64,000 nucleotides of DNA from Didymella arachidicola (GCA_016630955.3 CM049997.1:992001-1056000), one strand, 5' to 3'; numbered from the stretch's first letter, positions 10,410 to 20,689 are shown. Notes: generated by a model from the sequence alone, not told the origin. Numbers and translations: made by a program.

Positions 10410-12546
10410 TTATGCCGACCATTGCTCTCTGAGGTCCGCTATGACCTTATCAGTTCGCCAACCAATTCTGCTCTGCAGACCTAGTAGGTACTCTACACAA
10501 GCCTGTTGTTCCAGCGGATCAACAATGTACGCGCCGCATGCGCTGAGAATATGGCTTCCCTGGAACATGGCATTCCCACAAGTCTCGTTGCTGATACCAT
10601 ACCCAATGGTTATACGTATGTGCTTCCGTATCGAGGCATCGGTTGCTTTCCGTGCCCGGACCCCCGCCAGTCCAACTAACGATGCGTTTGGGGAGTATAT
10701 TGTGAGGATGATCTTGCTCAAGTGGTAGTATTGCAGGCCCACAGCGATGACCCCTTGCGCGCAGGGCAGTTGCGGCCAGGCGCCGTTGAACTTCTCTCCA
10801 GCGTTGGGTTCGATGTAGAATGCAGCGAAGGTCCAAGGCTTCGTACGTTCCCACTCGTCAAGTTCTGCGTGCAGCTCCGTCCACTTCTCCTTTGTCAAGG
10901 TGTTGGTATTGGCCTCGCCGTTCTCTTCGAATATGGTCTGAAGGATGTTGGCGAAATGGAAGATGACTCGGTTCGTCCAGGATTCGTCATCGAATTCTCG
11001 AAAGACGGAGGAATGACGGTAGTTGTCGAGGCTTAGATTGAGTGGTTGCTGCGACGTGAGCGACACATAGATGTGTTGGCGAAGAGAGACCCAACTTGCG
11101 GACTCGCGAAGACCGCCATCCGCTGCAAAAGATGAGATACTGTTCAGGATTCGCGCTGTGCCGAAGTGATGGCACTGCTCGTCTGCATCACCCATCTCTT
11201 CATGCAGTCGCAGGAGGATCACTGCAACAAGGAAGTTTTCATCCCAGTGTGCAAGAGGATCCTCCAGCGCCACTATAAGAGCATTTAAACATTGATCGAC
11301 CCATGGCTGCGAGAGGTCTTCTGGCTCTTTGCCCATCAACCACAAATGTCTGGCCGCCAGACCCAAAATGCCGTGAAGTATGACTGGAAAGTGAGCTGCC
11401 CGTTTCGGTACTTCTTTAGCAAAGTGACATCGTGGATCGCATATGTCGATCCAGGGTGTACAGTGTGTGATGTAATGGTGGAAGAGACGTCCTTCATAGG
11501 CATTGTTTACAGGCCACTTGGGCACCAGGGCGGAAGGGCTTTGGGGAAAGGTCGTGGAGTTGTAAGGTGATATATTGTTGACAGAGTCTAGGGGGCTCTT
11601 CTTGAAGCCTTGTGGGGATGCTGAAGCCCGAGGATTCGATCCAGGGCTGTTGGGCCAGGCGCTCGCCTTCTGCAGAACACTAGAAATCGAGTCGTTACGC
11701 CCAAGAGAATCGTTCCGACCGAAAGAGTCGTGCCTTCCAAGATTCGGCGATTGGAAGTTGTCGGCTGGAGGGATGTTGTCCAGGACGCCCGTCTGGCTGA
11801 GCACGTCATGGATGGAGGGTAGCTCATTCTCGCTGAATACTGGCACGGATATGCTCGAGAATGGGGACCGGTCGTTGTAAGAGAGCGCTAGGTCTGTTGT
11901 TGCTGCACCTGCGACGAACGTACTATCTATGCTCGCAGCATTTCTTGGAGTCTCGGCCGACTTGCCCGATGTGGTCTCTGTTTCCGTCGAGTCGACTTGA
12001 GCCTCTGTCTCAACAGGAACCACCTCCTCGTCGCCGTCAGTGTTTGGCGCAAAGAAATGTACTATCAAAAAACAAAGTCAGCTCAATCGACTACCCTATT
12101 TGGGTCGTATAACCTCCATCCATTATAGGTCGGCCTTGACCTGGTAAGATGACAGGTATTTCAACTTACATGACCTGGGTATGTTGACCCATGTTTGGCC
12201 AGCACCAAACTCGAGGCTCTGCTCAGCCGAACCAATGTCTTCGCCGGCATTGAACTTGACGGCTTTGACAGGCCGAAATCGAAAAGTGTTACCCCTGATG
12301 CAGGGCCGTTTCCGTTCTGTGCAGTACTTGCATCTGTCGCTGTCCTGCAGCTTAACGCCTATATGACATAAGGCTTAGTACGGCCCATATGCGCACGCTT
12401 GTCTCACAGCATCGTGTCTTACACTTGATGTGACGTTCCCGGCATGCCTTGCTGCAGACAGATGTTCAGTACTACGTCATACATGCGTAGAACCTTACCC
12501 GCGGTTCTGGGTAGGGGGTGACGAACCATCCGCTTCGTTGACGCAT
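10410..12546 (-). CDS. Zn2Cys6 transcription factor with zinc cluster split over three small exons
   Basis: Nuclear regulator of ARCA/Fungal_trans_2 type. My exon model is 12546-12527, 12451-12423, 12358-12170 and 12061-10410, giving 629 residues with every phase consistent. The exon tips rebuild a complete cluster (GCKACRERHIKC, then DRCKYCTERKRPC; C-x2-C-x6-C-x8-C-x2-C-x6-C). An alternative first exon (12551-12499, better GTAAGG donor) also joins in frame but replaces the first cysteine with glycine, so I prefer the weaker GTTCGT donor. The large last exon has a Ser/Asn-rich linker with GRNDS repeats (LGRHDSFGRNDSLGRNDS) and a helical domain with HHYITHCTPWIDICD and ILGLAARHLWLMG. Target genes are unknown. 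Confidence 0.78.
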
Positions 12547-12551
12547 CTCAT

Positions 12552-13049
12552 TTATTCTGCGATGATTCCGGAAGGCGATCAGAGCACCGCGACCGGGGGA
12601 GTGATGTGTAACGAAATTGCCAGATTTGAACCCGGGATATGGCTCCTGTTTTGTTCGCGCTCGATGCGGATGAGCCAAGCTGGTTACCCCGCATCTTGTC
12701 CCAAGCTTGCCCCAGACTTTCGTGGAGCCGCAGACGCCAAAGTGTGGATGCGCGCGGGGAGAAGCGAAAATGCGCCTGGAAATGCAAGCGATCGGATGCT
12801 GCTTTGAGTAATCTTACAGCGCTGCTCCCGAAATAGAAGGACGGCACGTACTGCCCAACGAGTATGGATTGAGAACAAATCTGGGCCAGTCTGGATTGAA
12901 GATAAGTCTGGGCCAGTCTGGATTGAAGACAAGTCTGGGCCAGTCCGGGTATGCGGGAGAGAGATCGACGGAGTCTCGCATCCTCACAGGCATCCATAAC
13001 CGCAGCTTCAAGCTGTGATCTGCTGCCGTATGTCCAAAAGCGTGGTGTA
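12552..13049. other. intergenic, no gene recognised
   Basis: The 5' flank of the split-cluster regulator, then a short tandem repeat, then the start of the NLR-associated boundary sequence at 13050. A minus-strand open frame crosses the tandem repeat and is repeat-driven rather than a gene. Confidence 0.5.
12865..12948. repeat. 27-bp tandem repeat, about three copies
   Basis: Units built around CTGGGCCAGTCTGGATTGAA recur about every 27 bp, three times with few differences. The array lies about 100 bp outside the NLR1 boundary sequence. No protein function is implied. Confidence 0.75.
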
Positions 13050-13227
13050 CAGTTCTTTGCAAAACCGCCCTCACCTTTTGCACAAGCGACTTTTGTAAGA
13101 AACCCCCTGCAGACTAGGTCCACCCCTGCTAGCCTTGGCCAATAGCATACTACCACAGTCTGCTAGCACTCATCGAGCTAGTCTGCACCTAGGGGCATTC
13201 TTCTTTGCAAAACAGGTGTAATGCAAT
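13050..13227 (+). repeat. NLR-flanking boundary repeat, copy A
   Basis: A sequence of about 178 bp starting CAGTTCTTTGCAAAACCGCC directly after a TA. It is found again from 51169 on the same strand and inverted from 60235 down to about 60059. Shared later landmarks include a GAGCT block and TGCAAAAC followed by GTGTAATGCAAT near the inner end. It begins 75 bp beyond the NLR1 stop codon. The TA/CAGT edge resembles a Tc1/mariner terminus. Confidence 0.7.
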
Positions 13228-13302
13228 GTGTCTATTACGCTATGTACATCTACTATGCTTGACAAGTACTGTACGGTAACAGTGCCACTTATCTACTTAC
13301 AC

Positions 13303-16122
13303 TCACGCTGTAGGACCTTGCATGAAACCCACCTCCTTCACTCCACACGCCACTTCAGCGTCCGTTTCGCCTGCTTCCTCTGCTGCCTCTGCTTCCCACT
13401 GTTCTAAGGCTCCTAGGGAAGACACAAGGTCAGGATGCCCATCTCCAAGTACTCCGGTCCACCGCTGCGCGCACTGCTGCATCAAGGCTATCGCCTCTGC
13501 ACTCCACCCTAGAGACCTCCAGGTGAAGGCAAGATTGTACATGCTAGTTAGCGTGTCTGGATGATCTGCTCCTAGCTTCTTCTTGCTTATCTCCATCACC
13601 TCCACCTGCAGCTCCTCAGCGTCCTTCCATTGGCCTTGGTTCCAGTATGTCGACGCCAGATTGTTCATGCTGGTCAGCGTGGATGGATGGTCTGCTCCCA
13701 GCTTCTTCTTGCGAGTCTCCATTACTTGCACCTTTAGAGGCTCAGCTTTGTCTTCTTTACCTTGCATACTATATGTAACACCAAGGTTGGCCATGCTGCT
13801 CAGCGTGGATGGATGGTCTGCTCCCAGCTTCTTCTTTCTTATCTCCATCACCTCCACCTGCAGCTCCTCTGCCTCCTTCCATCGGCCTTGGTTCCTGTAC
13901 GTCGACGCCAGGTTGGCCATGCTGCTCAGCGTGTGTGGATGGTCTGCTCCCAGCTTTGTCTTGCGAGTCTCCATCACCTCCACCTGCAGCTCCTCTGCCT
14001 CCTCCCATCGGCCTTGGTGCATGTATGTCGACGCCAGATTGTTCATGCTGCTCAGCGTGGATGGATGGTCTGCTCCCAGCTTCTTCTTGCTCATCTCCAT
14101 CACCTCCACCTCTAGCTCCTCTGCCTCCTTCCATCGGCCTTGGTTCCAGTATGTCGACGCCAGGTTGGCCATGCTTGTCAGCGTGGAAGGATGATCTGCT
14201 CCCAGCTTTGTCTTGCGCTTCTCCATCACTTGCTTGCGTAGCTTCTCGGCCTTGTCCCACTCTCCTCCGAGCGAGTACGCGTCTGCCACCATCGCCATGC
14301 CCCACCACGTGTCCTCGTGCTCTCGCCCCAGCACCTTCCGCCGCGCCTTCAACGACGCCACTGCAAGCTCCTCAGCCTCAGTCGCATTGCCTCTCTGCTC
14401 CGCATACCACGCTGCTCGATACAGCAGCGTAGCCCACTGTGTCAACGGCGCCTCGCCCTCCGGTCGCTGCTCTGCGGCCGCTTTAGCGTGCGCAAAGAGC
14501 GGTCCGCACACTGCCCAGTTCTCGTATGCGCCTGTCGGAAACGCTGCGCCGAGATTGCTGATGAACTGCTGTTTCCACCGCTCGTGCTGGCCGTTCGCTG
14601 CCAGCCACGTGCGCATTGCCAGCTGCACCAGCGCGTGCATTTCGAAGCCTATGCCGTCAGTGTTGACGGAGACAAAACAGAACCTGCGCAGCGCCGCCAC
14701 ATCATCCTGAAAAGCATCTTCCCCTAAGTCGTCCTCGGTGTCGTTCTGAGAGTGGCTTTCGATGTTATCCCTAGAGCCGTCTTCGGCGCTGTCTTCGGAA
14801 TTGTCCTCAAAATCGTCCTCGGAGTTTTCCTCATATTCGCTGTTGGTGCAGTCAGACTGCAATCTATCAGCTCCCTCATCGCAGTCCACCTCATCCTCAT
14901 GGTCTTCTCGACTCACGCCATCCTCGTCACGCTCGGCAACTACCTGCAGCACGCTCTTAGGGATCCCCTGCCGATCGAAGAAGCTCATCAGCGACAGCAG
15001 ATCTGCCGCCGATGGCCGCGACTGCTTTATGTGCTCAAACGAGATCTGCCACGTCACGATGATCGAGTTCTTCGCCTCCCGGTCGCGCCGTAGCTGGCCT
15101 TCATCGCGGTTGAGCAGGCTCGTGCGCTTACGCTCGCTTTTCCTGTATTCGTTCAGATACTTGACCACCGAGCACAGTGGCGCCCGTTGCGAGATGTACG
15201 CAGCGGCCTGCACGATGGCGAGTGGCATGCATTCGAGGGCCGCAGCAAGTTCAGCAACGGCGTCGTCGTCCTCCTGCGCCTCCTGCACTGCGTGCGCGCC
15301 CAACTTCTTCCTAAGTAAGGCTTGCGCCTGCCCCTCGCTCATCGGACGCAGTACGATAACGTCACGCTGCTCTACCAGCTTCAGCGCTGCTTCTTCGTTG
15401 CGTGTCGTGACGAAGATCGACCCGCGCTCGCAGTGAGGAAGGTACTCGCGCAGCGTTCGGCCCTCGCTCTTCGAGCCAGCACCTTGGGTCTCGAGCAGGT
15501 AGCCCGCATCGTCCACGTTATCAAGCACGAGCAGCCATCGCTCCTCGCTGTCGCACAGCCAATCGCGCACCAGCTTGAAGATATTCGCCTGTGGATCCTG
15601 CCGTCCTGCTACCTTGACGCGGTCGGCGATGTCGCGGAAGCTCTGCTCGAGCCGCGCCGCGCTGCTGCCGTGCGCCCACAGCACCCACGTCGCTGGCGAC
15701 GTCTCGCGGGTGCGATAGGCAAGCTCGATGGCGAGCTGCGACTTGCTTTGCGCTTGTCAGCGTGTCGTGCTGGCTGTGTGCATCGTGCCGATGGGGGTCC
15801 GTAGGCTGCTCACCCTACCCCGCCCAGCCCGACGAGCGCGATCCTCGCGTTCGCCGGCGCGCATCGCTCACGGATGTCGTTGAGCAGCGTGCCTCGCTCC
15901 ACAAAGTCGGCGTCGCGGGCGAACGGTATCACGATCGATGGCCGTGGTGGCGTCTCGCGTTGCTCTTGACGCAGGGTGAAGGGTTAGCGCCGCATCGAGT
16001 GTTGCTGAGCTCGGATCCTCTGACTTACCAGGCGAAACGTTGAATGTGTTTGACACGGGGCCGTAGACATTAACAGCCTCGAAGCCAGCATTTCTGTCGC
16101 CATAAGAGACTGTGGAGGCCAT
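13303..16122 (-). CDS. NLR1: NB-ARC/TPR STAND receptor with N-terminal amyloid-like motif
   Basis: Fungal NLR of 895 residues in three exons (16122-16029, 15964-15814, 15745-13303), all joins in frame. Exon 1 encodes a short N-terminus with GDRNAGFEAVNVYGPVSNTF, which resembles HET-s/R0-type amyloid signalling motifs. A linker (QRETPPRPS) leads to the NB-ARC NTPase: Walker A GLGGVGKSQLA is split by intron 2 and Walker B is WLLVLDNVDD. A strongly acidic insert (about 65 residues, EDNSEDSAEDG type) sits after the NTPase. The C-terminus has degenerate TPRs, then five near-identical 42-residue TPR units (KLGADHPSTL...NQGRWKEAEEL) and a diverged sixth. Such proteins sense a ligand through the repeats, oligomerise by NTP and seed an amyloid in a partner effector. 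The divergent PNP-fold gene carries the matching motif at its C-terminus. Confidence 0.88.
13560..14205 (-). repeat. 126-bp coding tandem repeats (NLR1 TPR units)
   Basis: Five adjacent 126-bp units plus a diverged sixth encode 42-residue kinesin-light-chain-type TPRs. Units are much more alike than ordinary TPRs, so the array is under concerted evolution or recent expansion. Differences cluster at unit positions 8, 14 and 20-22. Confidence 0.85.
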
Positions 16123-16239
16123 TCTACAGGGGCGGACAACATGCGTGTTGATGCTCAAAGTCGAATGTCAGCAGCATGGCGCTCGTGCACAGCTCCTTCA
16201 GCTGCGGCACAAGGCTGAAGCTGAAAGCTGGCGCTTAAC
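16123..16239. promoter_or_regulatory. shared bidirectional promoter of NLR1 and the PNP-fold effector
   Basis: About 117 bp separates the NLR1 ATG (16122, minus) from the proposed ATG of the PNP-fold gene (16240, plus). With so little space the two genes must share upstream elements, which favours co-expression. No specific binding site is recognised. Confidence 0.5.
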
Positions 16240-17505
16240 ATGAGCATGGTCGCCGACTGCCTCTCCTCGCTACAGCCTCGTATGCATTGATCGGCCACCT
16301 GAATCTTCTCCAGGCTATCGACTCTTTCCCGTTCTCCACTGAAAGACCGTTCGATCGACCGTCGTGCTCAATAGCTGTAGATTCACCCTCTCGCTTGTAC
16401 GATAGATCCTTCAAGCTACAATGTCGGCTGGATAGCGCCGCTCCCACTGGAGCTCACAGCAGCCAGGCACATGCTCGATGTCGAGCACGAGGAGGTGACT
16501 GACAATCAATATCGCTATATCGTAGGCGAGATCGGAGACCATAGAGTCGTCATCGGCATCCAGCCGAAGATGGGTACTAGCGCTGCGGCGGATCTGGCCG
16601 CGCGAATGCGTTGCGCCTGCCCCAACATCAAGTTCTTTCTTGTGGTCGGGATCGGCGGCGGGGTACCGAACTACGGCTCGGCAGGCGATATTAACATAAT
16701 GGTCTTGGGAGACGTAGTGGTCACCTCTCCACGAGGCGACCATGGCGGCGTATTTACGTACGACACCGGCGCATGGGTCGAAGATGGCCAGCTAAGCAAC
16801 ACGGGACATCTTAATGGGCCGCCGCCAGAGCTCAGTGCAGCTGTCAGTAGCCTACGGTCACGACACGACGGGAGCCAGGGAACAAAGATCCCGCAGTATG
16901 TCGCGCAGATGCGAAGCAAGCTGAGTCAAGAAGTCCGTGCCAGGTACAAAGACCAAGGCGCCGACAACGATCAACTGTATCAGAGCTACTTCCCTCACCC
17001 ACACGATGAACCAAACGAGCTTTGCGACAATTGCTGCGACCTCAGCTTCTGCACGCTGCGAAACAAGCGCGGCAAGGGTGCTGTCAGAGCTGTGGACACC
17101 CCCAAGGTTCACTATGGCAACATCGCGTCGAGCAATCAACTACAAATCTCCGCCGCCATGCGAGACAGGATTGCTGCAGAGCATCAGGCCATCTGCTTCG
17201 AGATGGAAGGTGCCGGCGTTATACAGAGCCATCCGTGTCTGGTGATCCGTGGCATCTGCGACTACTACGACTCGCACAAGAACAAGCGCTGGCAGTCTTA
17301 CGCGGCAGCCACAGCAGCTGCATACGCGAAGGAACTGCTACTCTCGATGGCTCCGGCTGCTGTGACAGGGAAAGCAGAGCCTCTGAAACCTCTCCCGGCT
17401 GAGAGCGGCCAGGTACAGCACATTATGTTTGGGGCCAACAACCAGGGCTTCCAGTCTAGGAACATCTACGGCGGTGTTAGTGGACTTACCTTTAGAAGGA
17501 AGTAG
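16240..17505 (+). CDS. PNP-fold nucleosidase-like effector with C-terminal amyloid-like motif
   Basis: Protein of the PNP_UDP (phosphorylase/nucleosidase) superfamily, about 379 residues if exons 16240-16279 and 16406-17505 are joined; the frame from 16381 onward is certain, the first exon is my proposal. Visible motifs: YNVGWIAPLPLELTAAR (first strand), VGIGGGVPNYG, DINIMVLGDVVVTSPRGDHGG, the ribose-binding CFEMEGAGV, and the catalytic-loop RGICDYYDSHKNKRWQ. The known fold cleaves nucleosides or nucleotides; related fungal and bacterial immune domains destroy ATP. A linker then leads to a final motif, FGANNQGFQSRNIYGGVS, matching the N-terminal motif of the divergent NLR1. The pairing suggests NLR1 triggers this enzyme through amyloid templating. 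Activity and substrate are inference. Confidence 0.82.
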
Positions 17506-17599
17506 TCACAATAGAAACATGTACTGTCTTAACAAATCACGCTTATAAGTCTTAATTGCTTATACACAGCCGCAAATAAGATAATGTTAAATACAGTCA

Positions 17600-18591
17600 C
17601 CTATAGGCAAGTCCTCTAATTCCTCGATAGCCCACCCAGAGTGCCTAAAGTAATCTCTTGCGCTTTGTGTCCTGCTGCCGACCTGGTCGACACACCACTC
17701 CAGAAATACGTTAAACCCTTGCGCTGTGTCTTCCTTGTACGTGCTCTAGCTGCGCTTTATAAAGGCCTTTAGCTCAGCAAAGAACTCTTTAATCAGGTTA
17801 AGGTCCGGCGAATACGGTGGCAGATACACGAGCTTCACCCCTGCGTCAGCACACATCTCAGCAATCCGCTTAGTGTGGTGGAACGACGCGTTGTCCATCA
17901 CGAGCACCAACCTCGGCTCCGGCCACCTGCCGCAGTGTCAGAGCAGCTGCTCGATGTAGTCTTCGAACACAAAGCCGTCGGTCGAGCCCTGGAGCACGCA
18001 CGACAGCAGAATGCCGTCCTGCGTGTATGCCGGCAATATCTGCCACCGCTGCTCGCGCCGGTACCTGGCTACCTGCACAGGTGTCGTGCCGAGAGGCGAC
18101 CACCCCGTCCGCCTGAAGCCGATGCGCTTGTCGCACCCCAACTCGTCCACATACACAAGCTGGTAAGAGCGAAAGAGGGATAGGCTGTGCAGGTAAAAGT
18201 CACGCAGGTCTGCGTTGCGCCTGCTGGCCACTTAACGACACGCCTTCTTCGACCAGCCCGCAGCCTTCAGCGCCCTGCTGATGGTAGATGCCGTCACGGT
18301 CGCCTCGAACTTATCCCACAGGAAGACCACCAGCTTACCTAAGTATTAGTTGGGCTTCTCGAGAAGATGTTCGCGGAGGGCTTCGAGCATCGGCGGCGTG
18401 ATAGACTGAGGGCGTCCGCCGCCGTTGTAAGGTGCCCTGACGGTGCCGAAGCAGCGCAGGTTGGAGCGGATATACTTGATCGCGCCAACACTGCAGCTAG
18501 CGGCGTCGGCTATCTGAGTCGCAGTGAGCTTTTCGGTGACAATCATGTCACGGATCATATCGCGCTGCGAGGCTGCCAGGTTCGGCGCCAT
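17600..18591 (-). pseudogene. Tc1/mariner-type DDE_3 transposase relic
   Basis: The reverse strand from the ATG at 18591 reads through an N-terminal helix-turn-helix (ATQIADAASCSVGAIKYIR), then VDELGCDKRIGFRRTGWSP, VLVMDNASFHHTKRIAEMC and YLPPYSPDLNLIKEFFAELK, the classical DDE_3 blocks. At least four in-frame stops interrupt it (for example after LEKPN and after EQLL), several at expected Gln or Trp codons. The copy starts about 95 bp downstream of the PNP-fold gene. I could not find matching terminal repeats at both ends, so the element is probably truncated. Confidence 0.85.
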
Positions 18592-18741
18592 GCTTGATTG
18601 CAGACGCTCGTGTCAGCGGTGCCGACAAGTTAAAGCAGCCTCACAAGGGTCACTAGTGGAACTGCCGCTGTATGTACCAACTGTATATATACAGTACTGT
18701 GTGCGGGGCCAACTTACGTGTTCTAGCTCTTCTTATATGTA

Positions 18742-20596
18742 ACGTGTTTTACAAGCGAGTCGTCAATACAAGCGAGTCGTCAGCCCCACCAACTTTGATC
18801 AACCACCTTAAGTCTTTTCATCATGCCTCAACGCTATGCCCCTCAAGTACTATCAAATGAAGCTGATGTTCAGCTTGCTATTAATTCTATTGTTTCAAAG
18901 CAGATTCAGTCTGAAAGCCGCGCTGCTCTAGCCTTTAACGTCCCTCGTATGACAATGCGCGACCGACGCGCTGGGAAGCCTGCCCGACGCGATTGCCAGC
19001 CCAACTCAAAGAGGCTTACCCAGCTAGAAGAGGAGGTGATTGTTAAATACATACTTGATCTAGATCTACGTGGATTTGCGCCTACGTACGCAGCTGTACG
19101 TGATATGGCTAATAGACTGCTGGCTGCACGCAGTGCTAGTCAGGTTGGCGTCCACTGGCCGCGCAACTTTGTTAAGCGTACAGAGAGTCTTACAACGCGT
19201 TTCAACCGAGCGTATGACAGACAGAGAGCTCTATGCGAGGATCCTGTCCTTATCCAAGGCTGGTTTGAGCTTGTAGAGCAGACAAAGGCCAAGTACGGCA
19301 TCTGCGACGAAGACGTCTACAACTTTGACGAGGCTGGCTTTATAATGGGCAAGATCACAACGCAGCTTGTTGTGACAGGATCAGAGAGGAGAGGCAGGCC
19401 AAAGACTGTTCAGCCTGGCGACCGTGAGTGGGTGACAGTAATAGCAGCTATCAACGCTGCTGGCTGGTCAATCCCACCGTTCCTAATCTTTGCTGGCAAG
19501 TACCACCTCTCTGCCTGGTATGAGGAGACAGAGATCTCACGCAACTGGGCAATTGCAGTTAGCGACAATGGCTAGACAAATAACGAGCTTGGGGTAGAGT
19601 GGCTGAAGCACTTTAACGCTCACACTCAGGCTTGTGTAGTAGGAGCGCGGCGCCTACTTATCCTTGACGGCCACGAAAGCCACCACTCTCTTGGATTCCA
19701 GGAGCTCTGCAAGGAGCACAACATCTACACGCTCTGTATGCCACCTCACTCCTCTCACCTACTCCAGCCCCTTGACGTTGGCTGCTTCTCGCCGTTAAAG
19801 CGCGCCTATAGTCGTGAGGTAGAGAGCCTGATGCGCAACCACATCAACCACATCACCAAGCTTGAGTTTCTGCCTGCGTTTAAGGCAGCCTTTAATCGAT
19901 CGTTCACGCCAGTCAATATCTGCTCAGCCTTCCGGGGAGCAGGTCTAATACCTTATCAGCCAGAGGCTGTCCTGTCAAAGCTAGACGTACAGCTACGTAC
20001 ACCTACTCCACCAGCGGCTCTCACAGAGGCTCTCTGGGAGGCTCGTACTCCAAGCAACGCCCGCGAGCTTGAGGCTCAATCAAGCCTAATTCGTGAGCGC
20101 ATACGCCAGCACAAGAGCTCGTCACCAGCTTCTATAATTGAGAAGATAGACCAGCTTAAGAAAGGAGCTGAGATGATGATCCTCTCAGCTGAGCTGATGA
20201 AGGAAAGGATTGCTAGCCTTGAGAGGGCTAACAAAGCAGCGTCAAAGCGTAGGGAGCGCAAGAAGAAGCGTATACAGAAGCAAGGAGTGTTAACAAAGGG
20301 GACTGGAGAGGATATACTTGCTCAACGTGAGGCAGATCAGCAGCTTGCTCGTGAGGAGCGTCATGGAGGAGAGCGATCAGGCCTTAGCCGCCAGGCTCTG
20401 GTGCGCTGTAAGACGTGTAGGGAGACTGGGCACAACTCACGTACATGCAAGAAAGAGGCTGTAGCTACTGCTTAATCTACTCTATTAATTTCTAGATACT
20501 TTACTATTGCGTTGTTAAGATATACGCGTTAAGAGGTGCACAGAGTTGGTGGGGCTGACGACTCGCTTGTATTGACGACTCGCTTGTAAAACACGT
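18742..20596 (+). mobile_element. pogo/Fot-type element 1, complete with TIRs and TA flanks
   Basis: About 1,855 bp. Inverted termini of about 52 bp are nearly perfect (left 18742-18793, right 20545-20596) and each is flanked by a TA target duplication (18740 and 20597). Each terminus contains two direct copies of ACAAGCGAGTCGTCA, probable transposase binding sites. It carries one transposase gene with one stop codon. Confidence 0.92.
18823..20475 (+). pseudogene. pogo-type DDE transposase, one premature stop
   Basis: A frame of 551 codons interrupted once, by TAG at 19573 where relatives have tryptophan (DNG-stop-TNNELG), a TGG to TAG change. N-terminal helix-turn-helix (SRAALAFNVPRMTMRDRRAG), a CENP-B-like DNA-binding domain, then the DDE catalytic core with [22 protein letters not shown] and LLQPLDVGCFSPLKRAY. 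A basic coiled C-terminal region ends in a CCHC zinc knuckle, CKTCRETGHNSRTC. The copy is otherwise intact, so it is recent. Full-length function would need read-through or another copy elsewhere. Confidence 0.92.
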
Positions 20597-20689
20597 TACT
20601 GTACAAAGGGTTGTGTTATGCTCTTGCACTAACTAGGCTAGAACCAGTGTCGCTCCTAGCCTCTTAGTGAGGTAAGATTAGAGTTTGCG

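Noticed and set aside
12610..12650. A T-arm-like string (reverse strand GGGTTCAAATCTGG) suggesting a tRNA
   Set aside because: The T-stem does not pair properly and no acceptor, D or anticodon arm could be placed around it.
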